Source of the DNA: Austropuccinia psidii
Lineage: Eukaryota > Basidiomycota > Pucciniomycetes > Pucciniales > Sphaerophragmiaceae
Direction: 5' to 3'
DNA: 64,000 bases
NCBI GenBank assembly: GCA_023105745.1
Contig: JALGQZ010000001.1
Location: forward strand, 57,927,437 to 57,991,436
Below the pieces are notes generated by a model. That model did no database searches, had not been told where the DNA came from, and saw nothing but the letters and a program-made list of their open reading frames with translations. Shown here piece after piece: positions 46,600 to 60,396 of this stretch. The first letter of the stretch is position 1. Every line of letters begins with the position of its first letter. Made by a program: the position numbers and the translations under genes.

Positions 46600-49500
46600 C
46601 AAATTTGACTCATTTGAGTTTCTCACAACTCAATTTGATTTTTTGTCATCTGAGCTGATCCTAAAGGTTATTTAATTTATCAGATTGTTATTATATCTTT
46701 AACTCTTTCTATATTCAATTAAATTTTCTCATCTAAGTTATCAGCTTCCTTGAGGACTAATCATCATCAAGAAGACCATTACTTTAAGAATTAACTTTAT
46801 TTCAGTGTATAATTGAAATTAAACCCAATTCTGATTCCAATATAGAAATGCATAGATCACTATTACACCACCTAATTACCCGCGGTATCTTAGGCCATTA
46901 ACAATAACTGAGTAAGTCTCAAACAATGGAGGAAATTTTGCTAAATTGGAATTAAAAAAATTCCTTCAAAAATTAAAATAATCAAATTATTACAATAATT
47001 TATCAAGTTTTTTTAGCAGGCTGAAACTTCTTATGGGAGATAGATTAGATGTGAGTATTTCCCATATGCAATGCTTTAAAGCTGAATTGGTAGGTTTTTC
47101 CGTAGTATAGCAATGTATAAAACACACAGGCAACTGAATAATTTGAAATTAATTCAATTCTTTTCAGCACTTTAGATCTTGAAACAGTTCAGGGGGCCTT
47201 TTAAGTCTATAAAACTTTTAAAATATCAATTATTATGGAAGAATTAATAGTTTGAGATGTACTATTATGCTTCTTATATATACACCTCAAAAATTGCAGT
47301 CCACTTATCCAGTCATAAATTCAAACAGATTGTTCATAATTACCATGAATATTTTCAAATTGAATTACTAATCAAAGATGATGAAGTCTTTCAAAGCATT
47401 TTATGATATAAAAAATAGAGATCCAACCATTAAACTGGAAGTGGAATTATCCCCATTAGAGTTAAATTGGAACACAAAAGCATTGGTAAAACTAGGTATG
47501 CTGTTTTGAGTTAGCCATGAAGAAATTTTACCATACACACAATGGATAATAAAGACTTAAATATTTATGCATAGGAGTATATCACAGAACCAAATTTTCA
47601 AAAATGAAGGGAAATGTCAGAGGTTATTCCAGAGGAGGGATTCCCTGGCTGTGTGAATTTCATTTACGGAATTCTTATACCCTTGTACCAGAAGCTTATT
47701 TTTAATAGAAAAAAATTAATGTTTTTTATATTAGAATTTGTTGTTCTTTTATCTTATTGAAATTAAATTTAGTTCTTTGATGTAAATTCAATCATCAGGT
47801 GAAATAAATTAAAATTATATTTCAATTCACTATGGATTTGTTGGCTTTCTTCATGACCCAAATGTATATAAATGTATGAAAATATTCAAAAACTCTGGAT
47901 ATTTTCATGCAAAAGATGAATATCTTCTATCAGATCTATTATATTCAATATTGCAATGGATTGTACGAGAAAAAAAAGGTTAAACCTTTGAATTGGAATA
48001 AAATGAAATGATTTAATCCATTTTCAGCTAGATCATGAATACCTATTGGACCTACACTTATTGTTCTGAATGACTGTGTATTATCTTTGTAGGAAATTAT
48101 AATTAAAATTTTAAATGAAAAATAGATTTAATAATTTTCAAAATGGGTGGGAAAATGTTTATTGAACAAAATCTTTTGGCATGAGATTCTGATCAAAAGA
48201 TTAATTTTTATGAAGAAAACTAATTCAGAATATGAAGTTTCACAATTAATTTCTCCAGAATATAAATTAAATCAGCCCAATGTGTAGATAATAGTAATTT
48301 CAATACCTTTCTTGTAAGATACAGATTTTAAATTGGGAATTAAATGGGAATTCTGAAAGACTGATGTGAGATGAAATGATGCAGTACCTTTAGGGGGAAA
48401 ATATTTGTAATTATGTTTCAAATTTCATACTTTTCAAGTAATATTGGGTGCCAGAATCCTGGAATTCCCCTAAAAATGATACTTTATAGTAAGCCCAAAG
48501 ATAAGCGCAAGATAAAATAAGATCTATCGCTTCAAAAAATGGAGAATACTCATAAGTAGTCTTTAAATAGGATTCATCAGTAATTATATAGTAAAAACTA
48601 TATTTTTTCACAATATAACTTCAAATAAAATAACACTGACAATTCTCTTTCCATAAGATATACCCTTTTGAAATATGTTAAAGCTTAAAATTTTCCCGAA
48701 ATATTGGTTAAAAAAAGGTCATGAAGAGATTCATACTAGAAGAAAAGAGATTTAACGAGACTGAATGGATTTCCTTGGTTATTTTCAAGTAATTCAATAC
48801 TTTTACTTATGGTAATACTAATTAATCTGATAACAATATAAATGAATCAATAGCTCTTTGATACTACTGCAATGAAGCTAAGCTACTGAGAAAGGATACT
48901 AATCTTTTCATAACTAATATAATATCATTCTTATGAATACCCCTCTTTCTCAGGGATAGCTGTGGTTCTGGATTGTGGAATATTTTTTAATGATTCTTGG
49001 AAAAATGAGATAGACAACCTCAGTTTATACTCTTCAGGACCTCATAGAGCTTTTAAAAAATAAGGAACTTAGAGAATTCAGTGGTAAGAAATTTTGGCTA
49101 GTGAGTACTATTATGTTTAAATTTATGGAAATTATATTTCCACCAGGGTTCTTACCAATATAGGTTATCCATGATGTCTGATTATGATTTTGGGTATATA
49201 CTTTAAATTATCCAAATTCTGACAAAAGGGATGGGTTTTTGGTAACTTTTTCACATTTTTCTGAGAGAATTTTTCTAGAAGTAAGATTTTGTTAAGATGA
49301 AATCATTTAATTGAGCTACCTTGGATATTTAAAGGTTCCTTTTATAGATAATTTGGATAAAATACAGCTTCTGGATAGTGAACTACCTTTTAGCTATATT
49401 ATATCATTGAGATAATTTAGCTGGTTCTGTGTTTGTTTTTAATATATAAAGTGGATAAAATATAGAATTTTCCATTGAGTGAACTTACTTTGAATTTGGA

Positions 49501-51314
49501 AAAAGGTGGGGAAAGTATTTTTTTGTTAATTTTTCTTTTTTTGATTAATAACTTCATTTTGAATACATAAATTTGGGTAAATATTTCTAGTGTTTTTTCT
49601 TCAGGGTGGTATTATTTTATATTGACAGTTCATTGTTTTTTATATATAATTTTAAGCTTTTCTGTTCTTTATTATCACTGAGCCATCTTTTTTCTTCTGA
49701 ATTATATTATGATTTCCCTACATATCTATGTGTGATATGTTTAAATTGAACTGAAGTGTAAATATTACCAAACTTGCATTAAATATGAATATATCTGTAT
49801 TTATTTTATTAATTTTAAGTGGTTTTATATTCTTATTGATGATTAAATAAGGTTAATAATTTGTTTAATTATGTATTTTTTAGTATGTTTATAATGTATG
49901 ATGTATGTGATTTTTTAGAAAATTAGCTCAAAGTATTTTGTGTAAATTCTGAGATTTAAGCTTGGCATATACTCAAGTGGTTGATTATGTGATAATGTGG
50001 ATAAAATATGTTATTTTTCACCATTCTAATTGATATTATTCTACATAAAAAATTTTTTGAGCTATGATTTAATTCTATTCGTGTCTTTGTGTTGTATGTT
50101 AATGTTTAAAGGTTTTATCTGTGAAAATTGAGGTTCTAGATTTAATAACTGCATAATTAAATCATAATTTTTACTTGATTTTTTACACATATAGAGACTT
50201 CCTAACCCATACCTGTTGGTGTACCCCAAAAGCTACAGGTTAGAAAAGAATATGGCTTACAATTCTTCACCTTCTCTAAACCATGTATATGGCTTACATG
50301 CATTCCTCACTTTGTTTGGCAATTATCATACACAAAAAAGCAATAACAATAGAAACTTCATTTTTTAAAAGTATGATCTTATATATTTCTGTACTATGAC
50401 TTCGATTACAATGATAGAATAAACATAAATGTTTGTTAAAAATATTATAGCATCATTTTTAGTAATTTGGAGGTTAGAGGGATCAAATAACTATGTAATT
50501 GAAATTCTACTTGGAATTCTTGATAAAAGCAGAGTAAAGTGCGCTTGCATAATTTTACTTCAGTAATGAAGTTAATCAGCTTTTGCTGAATTTTCACGAG
50601 ATAGAAATTTAATAAGGGTTTAAGTTGCTTTCTGCATCTATTTTCACTTGGACTTACATCAATATCCCCTTCAATAATTTTTTTTGCATTGCTATCTTGT
50701 ACTGCAGTGCCTTTGGATTTCCATTTACCTAATCAAAGCGCAATTGAGATATTTCTTCTGAAATCCGATTGTAAAATTTTCCCTCATATTCAGGAGTAAG
50801 TAAGTTTTACAGTTTAATATCTCTTTTATACTTTGGGAGTTTCGCTTGATCTTTTTTATGTTGATTAATTGGGTTCTTATTTAAAGAAATTCCATTAGTT
50901 GAGTAATTTCACTGTGAAAGAATTTTTTTGTATTTCTCCATAAATTGGAAATCCTTTTTTATTTTCTTGAATCCCAAGAAAACCTCAGTATTTTTATTGA
51001 TTGAAGCTGATTGATTTTGTATTTTTTCAAAAATAGAGCTCTAATAATGAAAATTTTCAATAAAATAAAATAGGAATTAGTGATGTTAGGATTCTTTGAA
51101 TTTGCCAATAATTTTATAATCTATTGGCTGGATTTGAGCCATTGAATTTTTCTGGAAAATTTTAATTTTGATACTAACAAGCTTTTCTTGGACAGAATTC
51201 CCCTTAAAGCTGTATAATAGTAAGATCATTGATTCCTTGGTCAATTTCAGCTTCTGGTCCTATAAGGTGTTTCTTTATTTACAATGATATTGATAACCCA
51301 GATTATGGTAATAT
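46600..51314. other. AT-rich spacer, no gene recognised
   Basis: It includes the upstream side of the hydrolase gene. Open frames such as 48411-48611 (minus) carry no motif. A more mixed-composition patch at 50640-50830 could be a relic of something, but I cannot identify it. Confidence 0.5.
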
Positions 51315-51745
51315 TATTTGCTAAAACACTTTGGGAATTAAAAAAACCAAATAAACAGTGGAGAAATCTTCTCAAATAACTTTGATTGCCAGTGAATGAA
51401 ATTGGCAATTTATCTTTGCTTCCATTGATTCATATTTTGATTAAGCAACCAGGCCCTTATATGATGGAAGATAGTAAAAGATACTTGTTTCATCCGTATT
51501 GTAAGTATCCTTGGCTTCATCGTCCTTTAACAAAATACTCAATCCATGTGTTTCTAATTCCATAGTATTAGAAGCATATTAAGCCATCTCACCATAAGAT
51601 ATAAACTGGGAAATATTTCTTTAAGATTTGAATGTCTCCAAACACCTCTAACTTAATCGCAGAAATCTCTTTGAGAAAATTCCTTCTTGGAGAAAAAACC
51701 CCTTCCATTGGTTTGAAAAGAAATCACCAGTGATATTGATTCTAT
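51315..51745 (-). pseudogene. pogo/Tigger-type (DDE_1, CENP-B-like) transposase relic
   Basis: One minus-strand frame from about 51745 to 51430 reads protein-like, with four stops. It starts with a CENP-B-type DNA-binding segment pattern (FFSNQWKGFFLQEG, matching the family's F..S.GWL..F..R). It then has the catalytic block TYNTDETSIFYYLPS (family pattern: Y-N-x-D-E-T-x-L-F-x-x-x-P; catalytic Asp codon at about 51492-51494). Just downstream, in shifted frames, are KDKLPISFTGN (family K-D-R-x-T-x) and SPLFIWFF, stop, FPKCFSK (family P-L-F-I-G-x(4)-P-x-C-F). The order and spacing of the blocks fit a Tigger-like transposase. No inverted repeats were found. Long dead. Confidence 0.55.
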
Positions 51746-54700
51746 AAAGATGTGATTTTAAAGTCCACTATTCCATATTCTTATCAATAATGAAATTATT
51801 CATGAGGCTTACAGGTTTTTTTTTGGTTGTTTTATATCAAAATTTACTTTTAATATAGAGATTTTTTCATATTTAATCAATTCTAAAGTCCATGGTTGTT
51901 TGAGTAAAATCTTCCTATAAAATTCTTAAAAGTAATTTTTCATCTTTATTTTATTATTTCCATGAGAATTTTAATATTTTATAATTTCAATTTTCCAATT
52001 ATTTTTAAATTTCATCTTTTTCCTTTGACTTTTTGGTCCTCAGGTGATTATTATTTTCCTTTAAATTTGGGTTTTATTTCCTTTAATTATTTCTTCTTTT
52101 AATATAACTTTCACTTGTATTAATCTGGTGTCTTTGACCTGGCTGATTTGAGTCTTTTTTTTCTTTTTTGTCTATTTTGTTCAAGCGCCTTTGTGGTTCA
52201 CTCAATTATTTGAAATTCATCATTTTAGATTGAATTTTTTTTTCCTGGTTCTAAAATTAATGATTGATTTTTTCCAGGAGACTCATATCTTTTATATTAA
52301 TTCCTTCTTGATCTATTCAATCTTCTTTATCTGGTTTAAGACTTCCACCCATTGCTAGATAATTCTGAAAGTCTTTTTCTTTTGAGATTTCAGAGTTTTC
52401 TTTTTTATTATAGCTCTCAAAGTAATTAATTTATAATTACAATAAGATTTAAAATGAAGTTTTTTTCAGTAACTCAGCACACAAAATGAAATTTAGCTGA
52501 ATAGTGGAAGGGGGAATAATTTCCAAATCAGATTACTGAATGGGTAAATAAGATTTGAAAATGGTTTCAGAAGACATATTGTGGATTATTCAAGAGGGAA
52601 TCTTATGGAAAAAATTTGAATACCAAAAAAAGTATTTGTTTCCATTGATTGGAACAAAAAAGGAAATAGGTTACGTAAATTGACATATTTATGGGTTTTG
52701 AGTCCAGTTTTAGAATGCACAAATAGGGTGGAAAGTTTTTACTATGAGTTTTCACAGTTATGTCTTAGGCAGTTTCTGACTTAAACTAAAAATAAAGTTA
52801 TTATAGGCTTAGTTTATTAGTATAGCTGTCTTTTTTGTTTATTTTTCTCATTTTACTTCTATTTTCTGCATATATTTCTGTTTTGAATTATAATGAGTTT
52901 GTTTTCAATATATGTATGAAGCTTTAAGATTTGTTTTTTATTTAAAAAAAATTATTAATTTCTTCCAAGTAACTTTTGATTATTTTGAAAGCTTCTGAAA
53001 AAGTCTTCAATTTTGTTGAAGATTTTAAACATATTCTCATTTTTCCTGAAATTTCCACAATATTTCCAAGATTTCTGGAATATTCTAGAAAAATCCTCTT
53101 TAACAAAAATTCATTTTGGTTTTTCTCTAATATATATTGATCTATTCACATTTCCAATCCAGAGGTGAAAGATTCCTTCTTTTCAATTAATATGGCCAGA
53201 TTTTTCTGTCTGATTCTAAAATTTTCACTGTATATATAGGGCTACCTTATTTTATGTTTTTTTCAAATATCTTGAGAAATATTGGTCCTACTGATTAAGC
53301 TAAAAATATAATTAGAGCTGATTCTCTATTTCAAATCTGTTTTGCGAGTAAATTTTTGGCTTTTAATCTCTTTTTTTTGGCTTATTTTCATTGAATTAAA
53401 AGTAATTATTTTTTTATTTTATTGAGCTTGACACTTTTCTGTACATTTTGTAAATTTGATTCCCATTTTTGGATTATTGTTATTAACTATATATAAATAT
53501 TTTATTTTATATCAATTTTATTATTTTTACTCTATCTTATCTGTAAGCTTGATTCTGGTACTGATGGTATGGAATACCACATACCCCTATTCTTTGAATT
53601 CTTCACAAAGAATTAAATTAGAAAGCTTTCCAGAATTAATTATATTTAAATTATTCTTAATTATGATATTTAACCAATATTTTATTTTTATTCCCACTTT
53701 CTTCACCTCTTTTATCTCCTGATTCTGAATTTTATTGAACTAAATTTCCTTTTTATGTGACTTGCTGAAAAATTCATTTTCATTTTTTTTTCATTTAATT
53801 CTTAAAGCTCATATGGTACCTTATTGATTTTCTTGATAACTCTATAAAGTTCATTCTAGTTATTCATTAAGGAGAATCCCCATTGTGACTCCAGTTCTTT
53901 CATTTTGAAATAGTATAAAATACCCTGGTTCAAGTGGTTTTCTAGCTTTTTGAGCCATTCTTTCATCCAGCTAACTTATTGACTCATTTATTGACTTTTT
54001 TGAATTTTCTAGTGATTCCAGACTTGTTTATCATCTTACAGAAACTTTTATGGATCTTTATTGCAATAGTACCTCTTTTGTTGATATTTTATTATATCCC
54101 ATTTCTAATTACATGTCTTTTTCAATATCAACTTGATTTTTTTATAAAAAATAGGAGGAATTTAATTCTGATTTTTTGAAAAGTTTCACTCCAGTTTTAA
54201 ATCAAATTTTAATTTTTTATTTCTAATTCAATTTTACTTTTTATAAATTTAACTAAATCTTCATTTAGCTTCTTTTTCAAAAATTAATTAAAATTTTTAT
54301 TTGATATTTCTTTTTTCATTGAAACTGAAACTGCTCTTTTTCAAAAAAAAATTACCTTAATTAAACTTTCTCTCACTCACCATGAGAAAATTTTCTACCT
54401 CTTACAGCTGGTTTTCTGTTTGGAAATTAGCTGTTACCCAGCCTTTAGTGAGCTAGGTTGAACCTATAATTAAGGTATTTGTAAATTTTCCAGGTTATTC
54501 AAAGCCAGTTTAGTATGTCAGAATTCTCAAGTTTTATATTATCTCTTTGTAAATTGAATAAGATGCACATAAAGGAGATTATATCTAATTCCTTAAGAGC
54601 TTGAGATAACTTAAATATGTGTCCCAATCATCCTTTAATTTTCATTTAAATTTCATACACTATAAAAATTCACTTTTGAAACTTTATTGTTGCTTTATAC

Positions 54701-57584
54701 ACTTCCTTTTATGTTTTTAAGGCATCACTAAGTCAATTATAGCTTTGAAGATGAAGAAACTCTTAATTGTTTTTTTTCTAAAAATTTATCATCAGAATAT
54801 AATTAAATTATCTACTTTTTTTTCTTTTGAATATTAATCACAAAAAAATTCTATTTCAAATGAAAAACTTCCCTCAAAACACTCAATGATCTCAGTTTTT
54901 TTTGGGTTTTATAAAGCAAAATTATTATCAATTAAAGAAAAGATTTTTAAATTTACTTTTAAAAAAAGTCCTCAAAAAGCAGAATTAAAGAAAATTCATA
55001 TTTTTTCTTCTTTATTGAATTTTATCTTTTAAATTTCAGTATTATTTTAATTTTTCATTTATTTTACAGTTGATTTATAATTATTGATATTTTGATTCAT
55101 TGATCTGAATGAAGATGAATGTATATTTTTTGAACAGACACATGTTTTTTGGCCTGTTCTGTTTTGACTGTTTATACTCTTCCATGTTCTATATACTGAA
55201 TAATTTTTTTCCAAATTTATCAAAGCTCTCTTTTAAATATTTTTTTATATGAAAGGGATTTATCAGATTTATACATCAAAAAACTCAATTAAATTTATTT
55301 CGTTATATAGTACTGTACATACTGTAGCTGTAAAATTTTCAATTATTGTTGAAAATTTTACAGTAGTGGGCCCTACAGGGCCTTTTAATGTTATATCTAC
55401 TAAAAAATGGATTAAATTAAAAAAAATGAAGTAATTTAAAGTAGAAAGATATCTCAAAACAATTTTAACAAAATACATCAAGGAATATAAATATGAATGT
55501 GTAAAGAATCATACTTAAAACAATAGATAATGGAATTCAAAAACTACAAAAATAATCTTTTTCAAAAATAATTATGATATATCTTTCTACTTATTTTCTT
55601 CCAATAATTACAAAAAAAGCTAACTATAATATTTGAAAAAATATAATATGATAATAAATAAAAACCACTACAACTCCTCTCTCAAAGACTTTTTGAGATT
55701 AATTTTTCAAGATTAATTTATTATTTTATTTTATATGTTTAATTAATTTTAATTAGTTTTTTTCTTTATCATTTCTTGTCCCAAATTCAAAATAATAAAT
55801 ATTTCATTTGGAAATGAAAAAGAATTTCTAGGACTAATAAGATTTAGATTGCTTCAATATACTCTTAGGTGTTTCATCTCAGGACTTAAATATTCTGTTT
55901 ACTTTAATAACATTGGGACCAGGTTCCTAATTTTTTTGAGCTTTACGCACATATTACTCATATAATTGAGTCAAAAATATTACAAAACCCATGAGGTCTG
56001 CAAAGGAATTTGACAAAAGTGCTTCTTAATTCCAATTCTTTTAAGAAAAAAGAAGAGACCAATTAACAATGAAAAAGTGGTTGATTTTCTCTTTAAAAAA
56101 GCTTCTTGTTAATTAATTTTAATAAATATTCAAGAGTTATGAATTAGATTTTATACAAATTTCCCACATAAATCTTAGAAATTATCAATATTGAGGAATG
56201 ATCTAATCATTTTCTGAATTTTATTTTTTAAAAATGAGTTTTTTTTATTGTGTAGCATTGATAACCTCCCATAATTATCCTGTAGAAATGAAAATTTCCA
56301 AAGATAAAATACTGGTATTATATTGAGTATTTCATCATGTGAATAAATCTTTATAGTTTCCAATGATTACAGGTCCAATCAAGAAATCTGAAAACTAAAA
56401 ATGGAGTAAAAATTACTAAAAAAGGAATTAAATAGTAAGTTATCTCAACAGATAGCTTTGAAATTAAAATATAATCAATTTCAATAAATTTCAATAAATT
56501 TAAAATATACCAATTTATTCAGATTACCTTTCTTCAAAGCTTTTACATAACACATATCCTTTATACTCACTATGGAAGTATTAGGTATTAACTTCCTCCT
56601 AATTTTATTAAAATTAAAGCTCACAAAATAATCAAAATTTAAGTAATATCTTTTATCTTTATAATATTAACAGAGTGTACCAAATAGATATGGTGAATTA
56701 ATAATTAATTATCTTCCAACAGGAGTACATAAAGGGATATAAGGATTGGTTTCAGGGAGGAAAATCTTGAGATTTCAAAATATGGAAAAGGGATATATTT
56801 CATATTCAGCTGAGAAGTAACTATTCTATTATGAAGACATATTTCTGTCTCTGAATATAAGAATTACTCTTAATTTTTCCTTTAAATTTTATAATAGAGA
56901 AGAATCCTCAGGTTGAAAATTAAAACAAAATATTCTTCCTTTAAGTCTTATATATTCCAGCTATAAGTGATTAATAATCCTCCAAATTAGTTCTTTGAAT
57001 TAAAAATGGGTAGAATTTATTGATTATATATCCTACTTTGAAACCCTTTCTCTTCTAATAAAAGATTTTATTTAAACCTGAGGGATTTTTTAAATTTCAA
57101 ACAAATCATGTTACTGCAAAAAGAGGAAAAAAAGGTATATGCTATCTTTTATAGTAAAAATTCTAATTTTAGAAACAAAATTAATGGTAATTTTTTCTTC
57201 TAAATTATCTAAATATTTGAGAAAATTTCAATTCCTTCAAAAAATTTATCATTTATTTGGGATTAATGCGAAAAGATAAGGATTTAAATTTAAATATTTC
57301 TTATCTATTCATTTTAATATATCATATTGAAAAAAAATTGTTAGTGAAATTTAAATATATATATTAAAAATCCAAGAAAAAAGTGTTCAATTTTTTTTCA
57401 TTTTTAATAAATCATTTGAAGTAAAATATAAAATAAAGATTAATTCATAATGAAAATGATAATTTTTAAAATGTATTTTTGAATTATTGATTTTGGAAGA
57501 TCCTTACCAAACACTGATATCAATTTAATTCAATTGAAAGTTTGTGACTTTCATATGTGGTTTGAGTTTTTTACAAAAACTTTT
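51746..57584. other. AT-rich spacer, no gene recognised
   Basis: The sequence is very T-rich. Open frames 53456-53722 and 53979-54179 are F/I/L-rich by composition and have no conserved pattern. A perfect 15-bp hairpin lies at 55328-55363. Confidence 0.5.
55328..55363. repeat. Perfect 15-bp hairpin
   Basis: CTGTAAAATTTTCAA (55328-55342), loop TTATTG, then its exact reverse complement (55349-55363). A second short hairpin follows at once (GGCCC TACA GGGCC, 55370-55383), unusually GC-rich for the area. It could be the tip of an inverted-repeat element or a structured RNA; no further support. Confidence 0.7.
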
Positions 57585-57589
57585 ATTTC

Positions 57590-59446
57590 TGTAAGATTTG
57601 TCTATTAAACTGTTGATAATATTACTATTAATCAGCAGCACTATGACTTTTCTTATGAAATATAATAATAAAAAATTATTATAACCACAATTAATTAATC
57701 ATTTATTTTACTTGTTATACACTACTAGTGATTATAACAGTAAGCAGTAATTGTCTACAAGAATAAATTACAAGAATTATTTAATAATAAGATTATTTTA
57801 ATATATAATTATCTTTTACAAGAATAATTATAAGTATGATTCTTGAAGAAAACTATTACTAGAGAAAAACTTTTAAGAATTAATAATAATTCACTCACTA
57901 ATACTCCGATGAACCTTAGAAAGATATAAGTGGAGAAATTTGATGTAGAATTGTGGATTTAAGGGATCAAAATTATTTATAGCAGTATTACAAAAATATA
58001 TAGTTGGATTCTATGATTTCACGTCTTTCTTATTGATTCTGAAATAATTAAAACACTTAAAAATAGTTTAACTAATACTTACTTGTTGGTAACAATGATA
58101 TAAATGGATAATAAGATCATTCTTGGAAAAAACAGCAAGAGGAGGCCTCTTTTAAGTAAACAACAGCTCACAGAGGTGTTCCATGGAGAAAGCTGAAAAA
58201 CCAGTGAGTGAGAAAACAATAAACCCTTTTGGATTATTGATTTCATCATCTGTTGTCATGTAGGATTATCATAATTACTTAATTGATGCTTTTACACTAC
58301 TACCAACCCCAATATGGTTAAGAATAAAAGGAGTAACATCTGTAAATCTTCTTTTATTTCAAAATAATCATTGATTTCTCAAAGTTATCAATGTTATTGG
58401 AAATTTCATCAAAGGTTGTAATTACTGTGAATTTTTGAAGATTCAGTGTTTCATGTAGAATAATCAAAAATGGACTGTAAGTAAAACTTTTAATTTTTAC
58501 TAGTAAAACTATAATTCATTTTGTTTTTACCATAGATAATACAGTTCTCCATTGGTCCTGAAAGTTTCAGAGAGATTAATTAATAATTGTATTTTTAATG
58601 AATTTTTGAAGTTTTTACCTCATTTCTATGTAGAGTTGCAAATAACACTATATAGCAGGTTGCTATGAGGTAAATCAATAAATACTAGTCCAAAAAGGGG
58701 TTTATCCATGGAAAATTATTAAGAATTGACATGGTTACAGGAGTCTAAGCTTCTCTTTACCTACCTGTCACATCAAAATAGCAGCTTATTTGCAATTTTC
58801 TTATGATTTGATGAGATTTTAACTTGGTAACTAGGTTCCCAAAAGGTTTTAGTATACTAATTGTGCCATGATCATCCATGGATCCAAGCTTTAGAGATAT
58901 CCATGCCTCAGAGGCCTCAGAATCTGGGTACCCTGGTTCTCTTTGATGTCTTTTGTCCCCCTTAGCTATTTTCACGTCAAAAATAGAAGTTCAGGCTTTA
59001 AGACTGATATCCACTATGGGTGTACCAAAACTGTATGTAAGAATACTGTATTTTCAAGTGCCACAAGCATGCATAAAGCTAATATTAGTGTACATGTGAC
59101 ATGGGATTTCTCACATTACAATTATTTGGGCATGAAATTGAGAAAAACAAAAATCACACAATTCTTTTATGTGGTATTGAAGTATTTTCCATATTACCAC
59201 CTCTTACAGTTAATTGAAGCTTATTCACTCTATGGAGCTACCCTAGGTGAATTTTTGTTTAGAATCCAATTTTGGCCTTAAATCCATGGATTTACTTACT
59301 CACAAAAATGTTTTTCATCTTTTCTGAAATAAAAAATGATGAATTTTGAATATATGCATGACTTATGGGTTATGCATAGTTCATAATTTCTTTTTGAAGT
59401 TAGTTGTGTCCTATTTGGGTATGTAAAATATACCTCAAGGATCAAA
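57590..59446 (-). mobile_element. Solo LTR, family A copy 4 (A4), minus orientation
   Basis: The plus strand reads from TGTAAGATTTGTC to CTCAAGGATCAAA, with two differences from the usual GGCTCACA end. A perfect 5-bp duplication, ATTTC, flanks it (57585-57589 and 59447-59451). Length is 1857 bp. It is closely similar over its length to A2. Small open frames on both strands (58757-58975, 58943-59281) are LTR sequence, not genes. Confidence 0.87.
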
Positions 59447-59451
59447 ATTTC

Positions 59452-60396
59452 TAAATTTAGTGTCTGCCCTATCTTCAACCTAAATCTAATTTCTTTCCCT
59501 TGTCAAATTCTAAATGCAACACCTGATGTCAGGTTAAGCCACTTTTCTCATAGAAACCAATTAATCAAAATTTCAGTAAACTAAAATTATTTTTGTTTTA
59601 CAACCTCATTACTGTTTTCATTTTTTATTTTTTTGAGGTGTTAAAATGTTTTTTGCACTTAAATTGAGTTAATGACTTTCTTGTTAAACTCTCTTCTCAT
59701 ATTGATAATCTTCTCATTCTTTTTCATCATTTTTTTTCATTTTATTTCAGGGAAAAAATAAATAAAAAGATCAAAATTCTCCAAATACATTATCATCATC
59801 CTTATCACCATCATAGTCATTAATCCTACTACTCCAACCTCCTACTCATCCATAAAGCTAGGAGTCAGATACTTCATTTTAGAGCTGATTTAAATTCTTT
59901 CAGAAATATATTACAATTTATTTTATTTTATTAATCCTAATTATTCAAAAGAAATTCCAAAATTAATTTTGACTCTCCCTCTCACCTTTTCAACATTTTT
60001 CATTTCAACTTCATTAAAATTATTTCTTAATTTTGTTTTTTTATTTTTATTTTTTTTTAAAACTCATAAATTATATTTTTTTTCTAAATTAATTAATTAA
60101 ATTAATAAATTTAATATACTAATTAATTATTCTTATTTTTTCTCTTTATTTTTTTTTTTTTTAATTTGATTAGAAAAATTTTATTAAATTATATTGAAAT
60201 TGAATAAATTTTTGTTTTATTTTTTTATTTATTAATTTTTAATAAAATTTTTAAAAGTTTTTTAATAATTATAATATCTTGATAATCAATTATTTAATTT
60301 TAATTCATAAATTTTTAATCCTCCTTAAAAATTTTTTTTTAAAAAAAATCCTTATATCTTAGACTCAAAAAAAAAAATTAATTATTTAATTATTAG
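59452..60396. other. AT-rich spacer, nothing recognised
   Basis: Low-complexity A/T sequence grows denser toward 60396. No open frame of interest. Confidence 0.55.

Noticed and set aside
53456..54179. Hydrophobic open frames that look like membrane proteins
   Set aside because: F/I/L/Y content follows from the T-rich sequence; no ATG context, domain or neighbouring exon supports them.
58757..59281. Open frames on both strands near 58.9 kb, also seen near 10.0 kb
   Set aside because: They lie entirely inside family-A LTRs, and their recurrence is due to the repeat.
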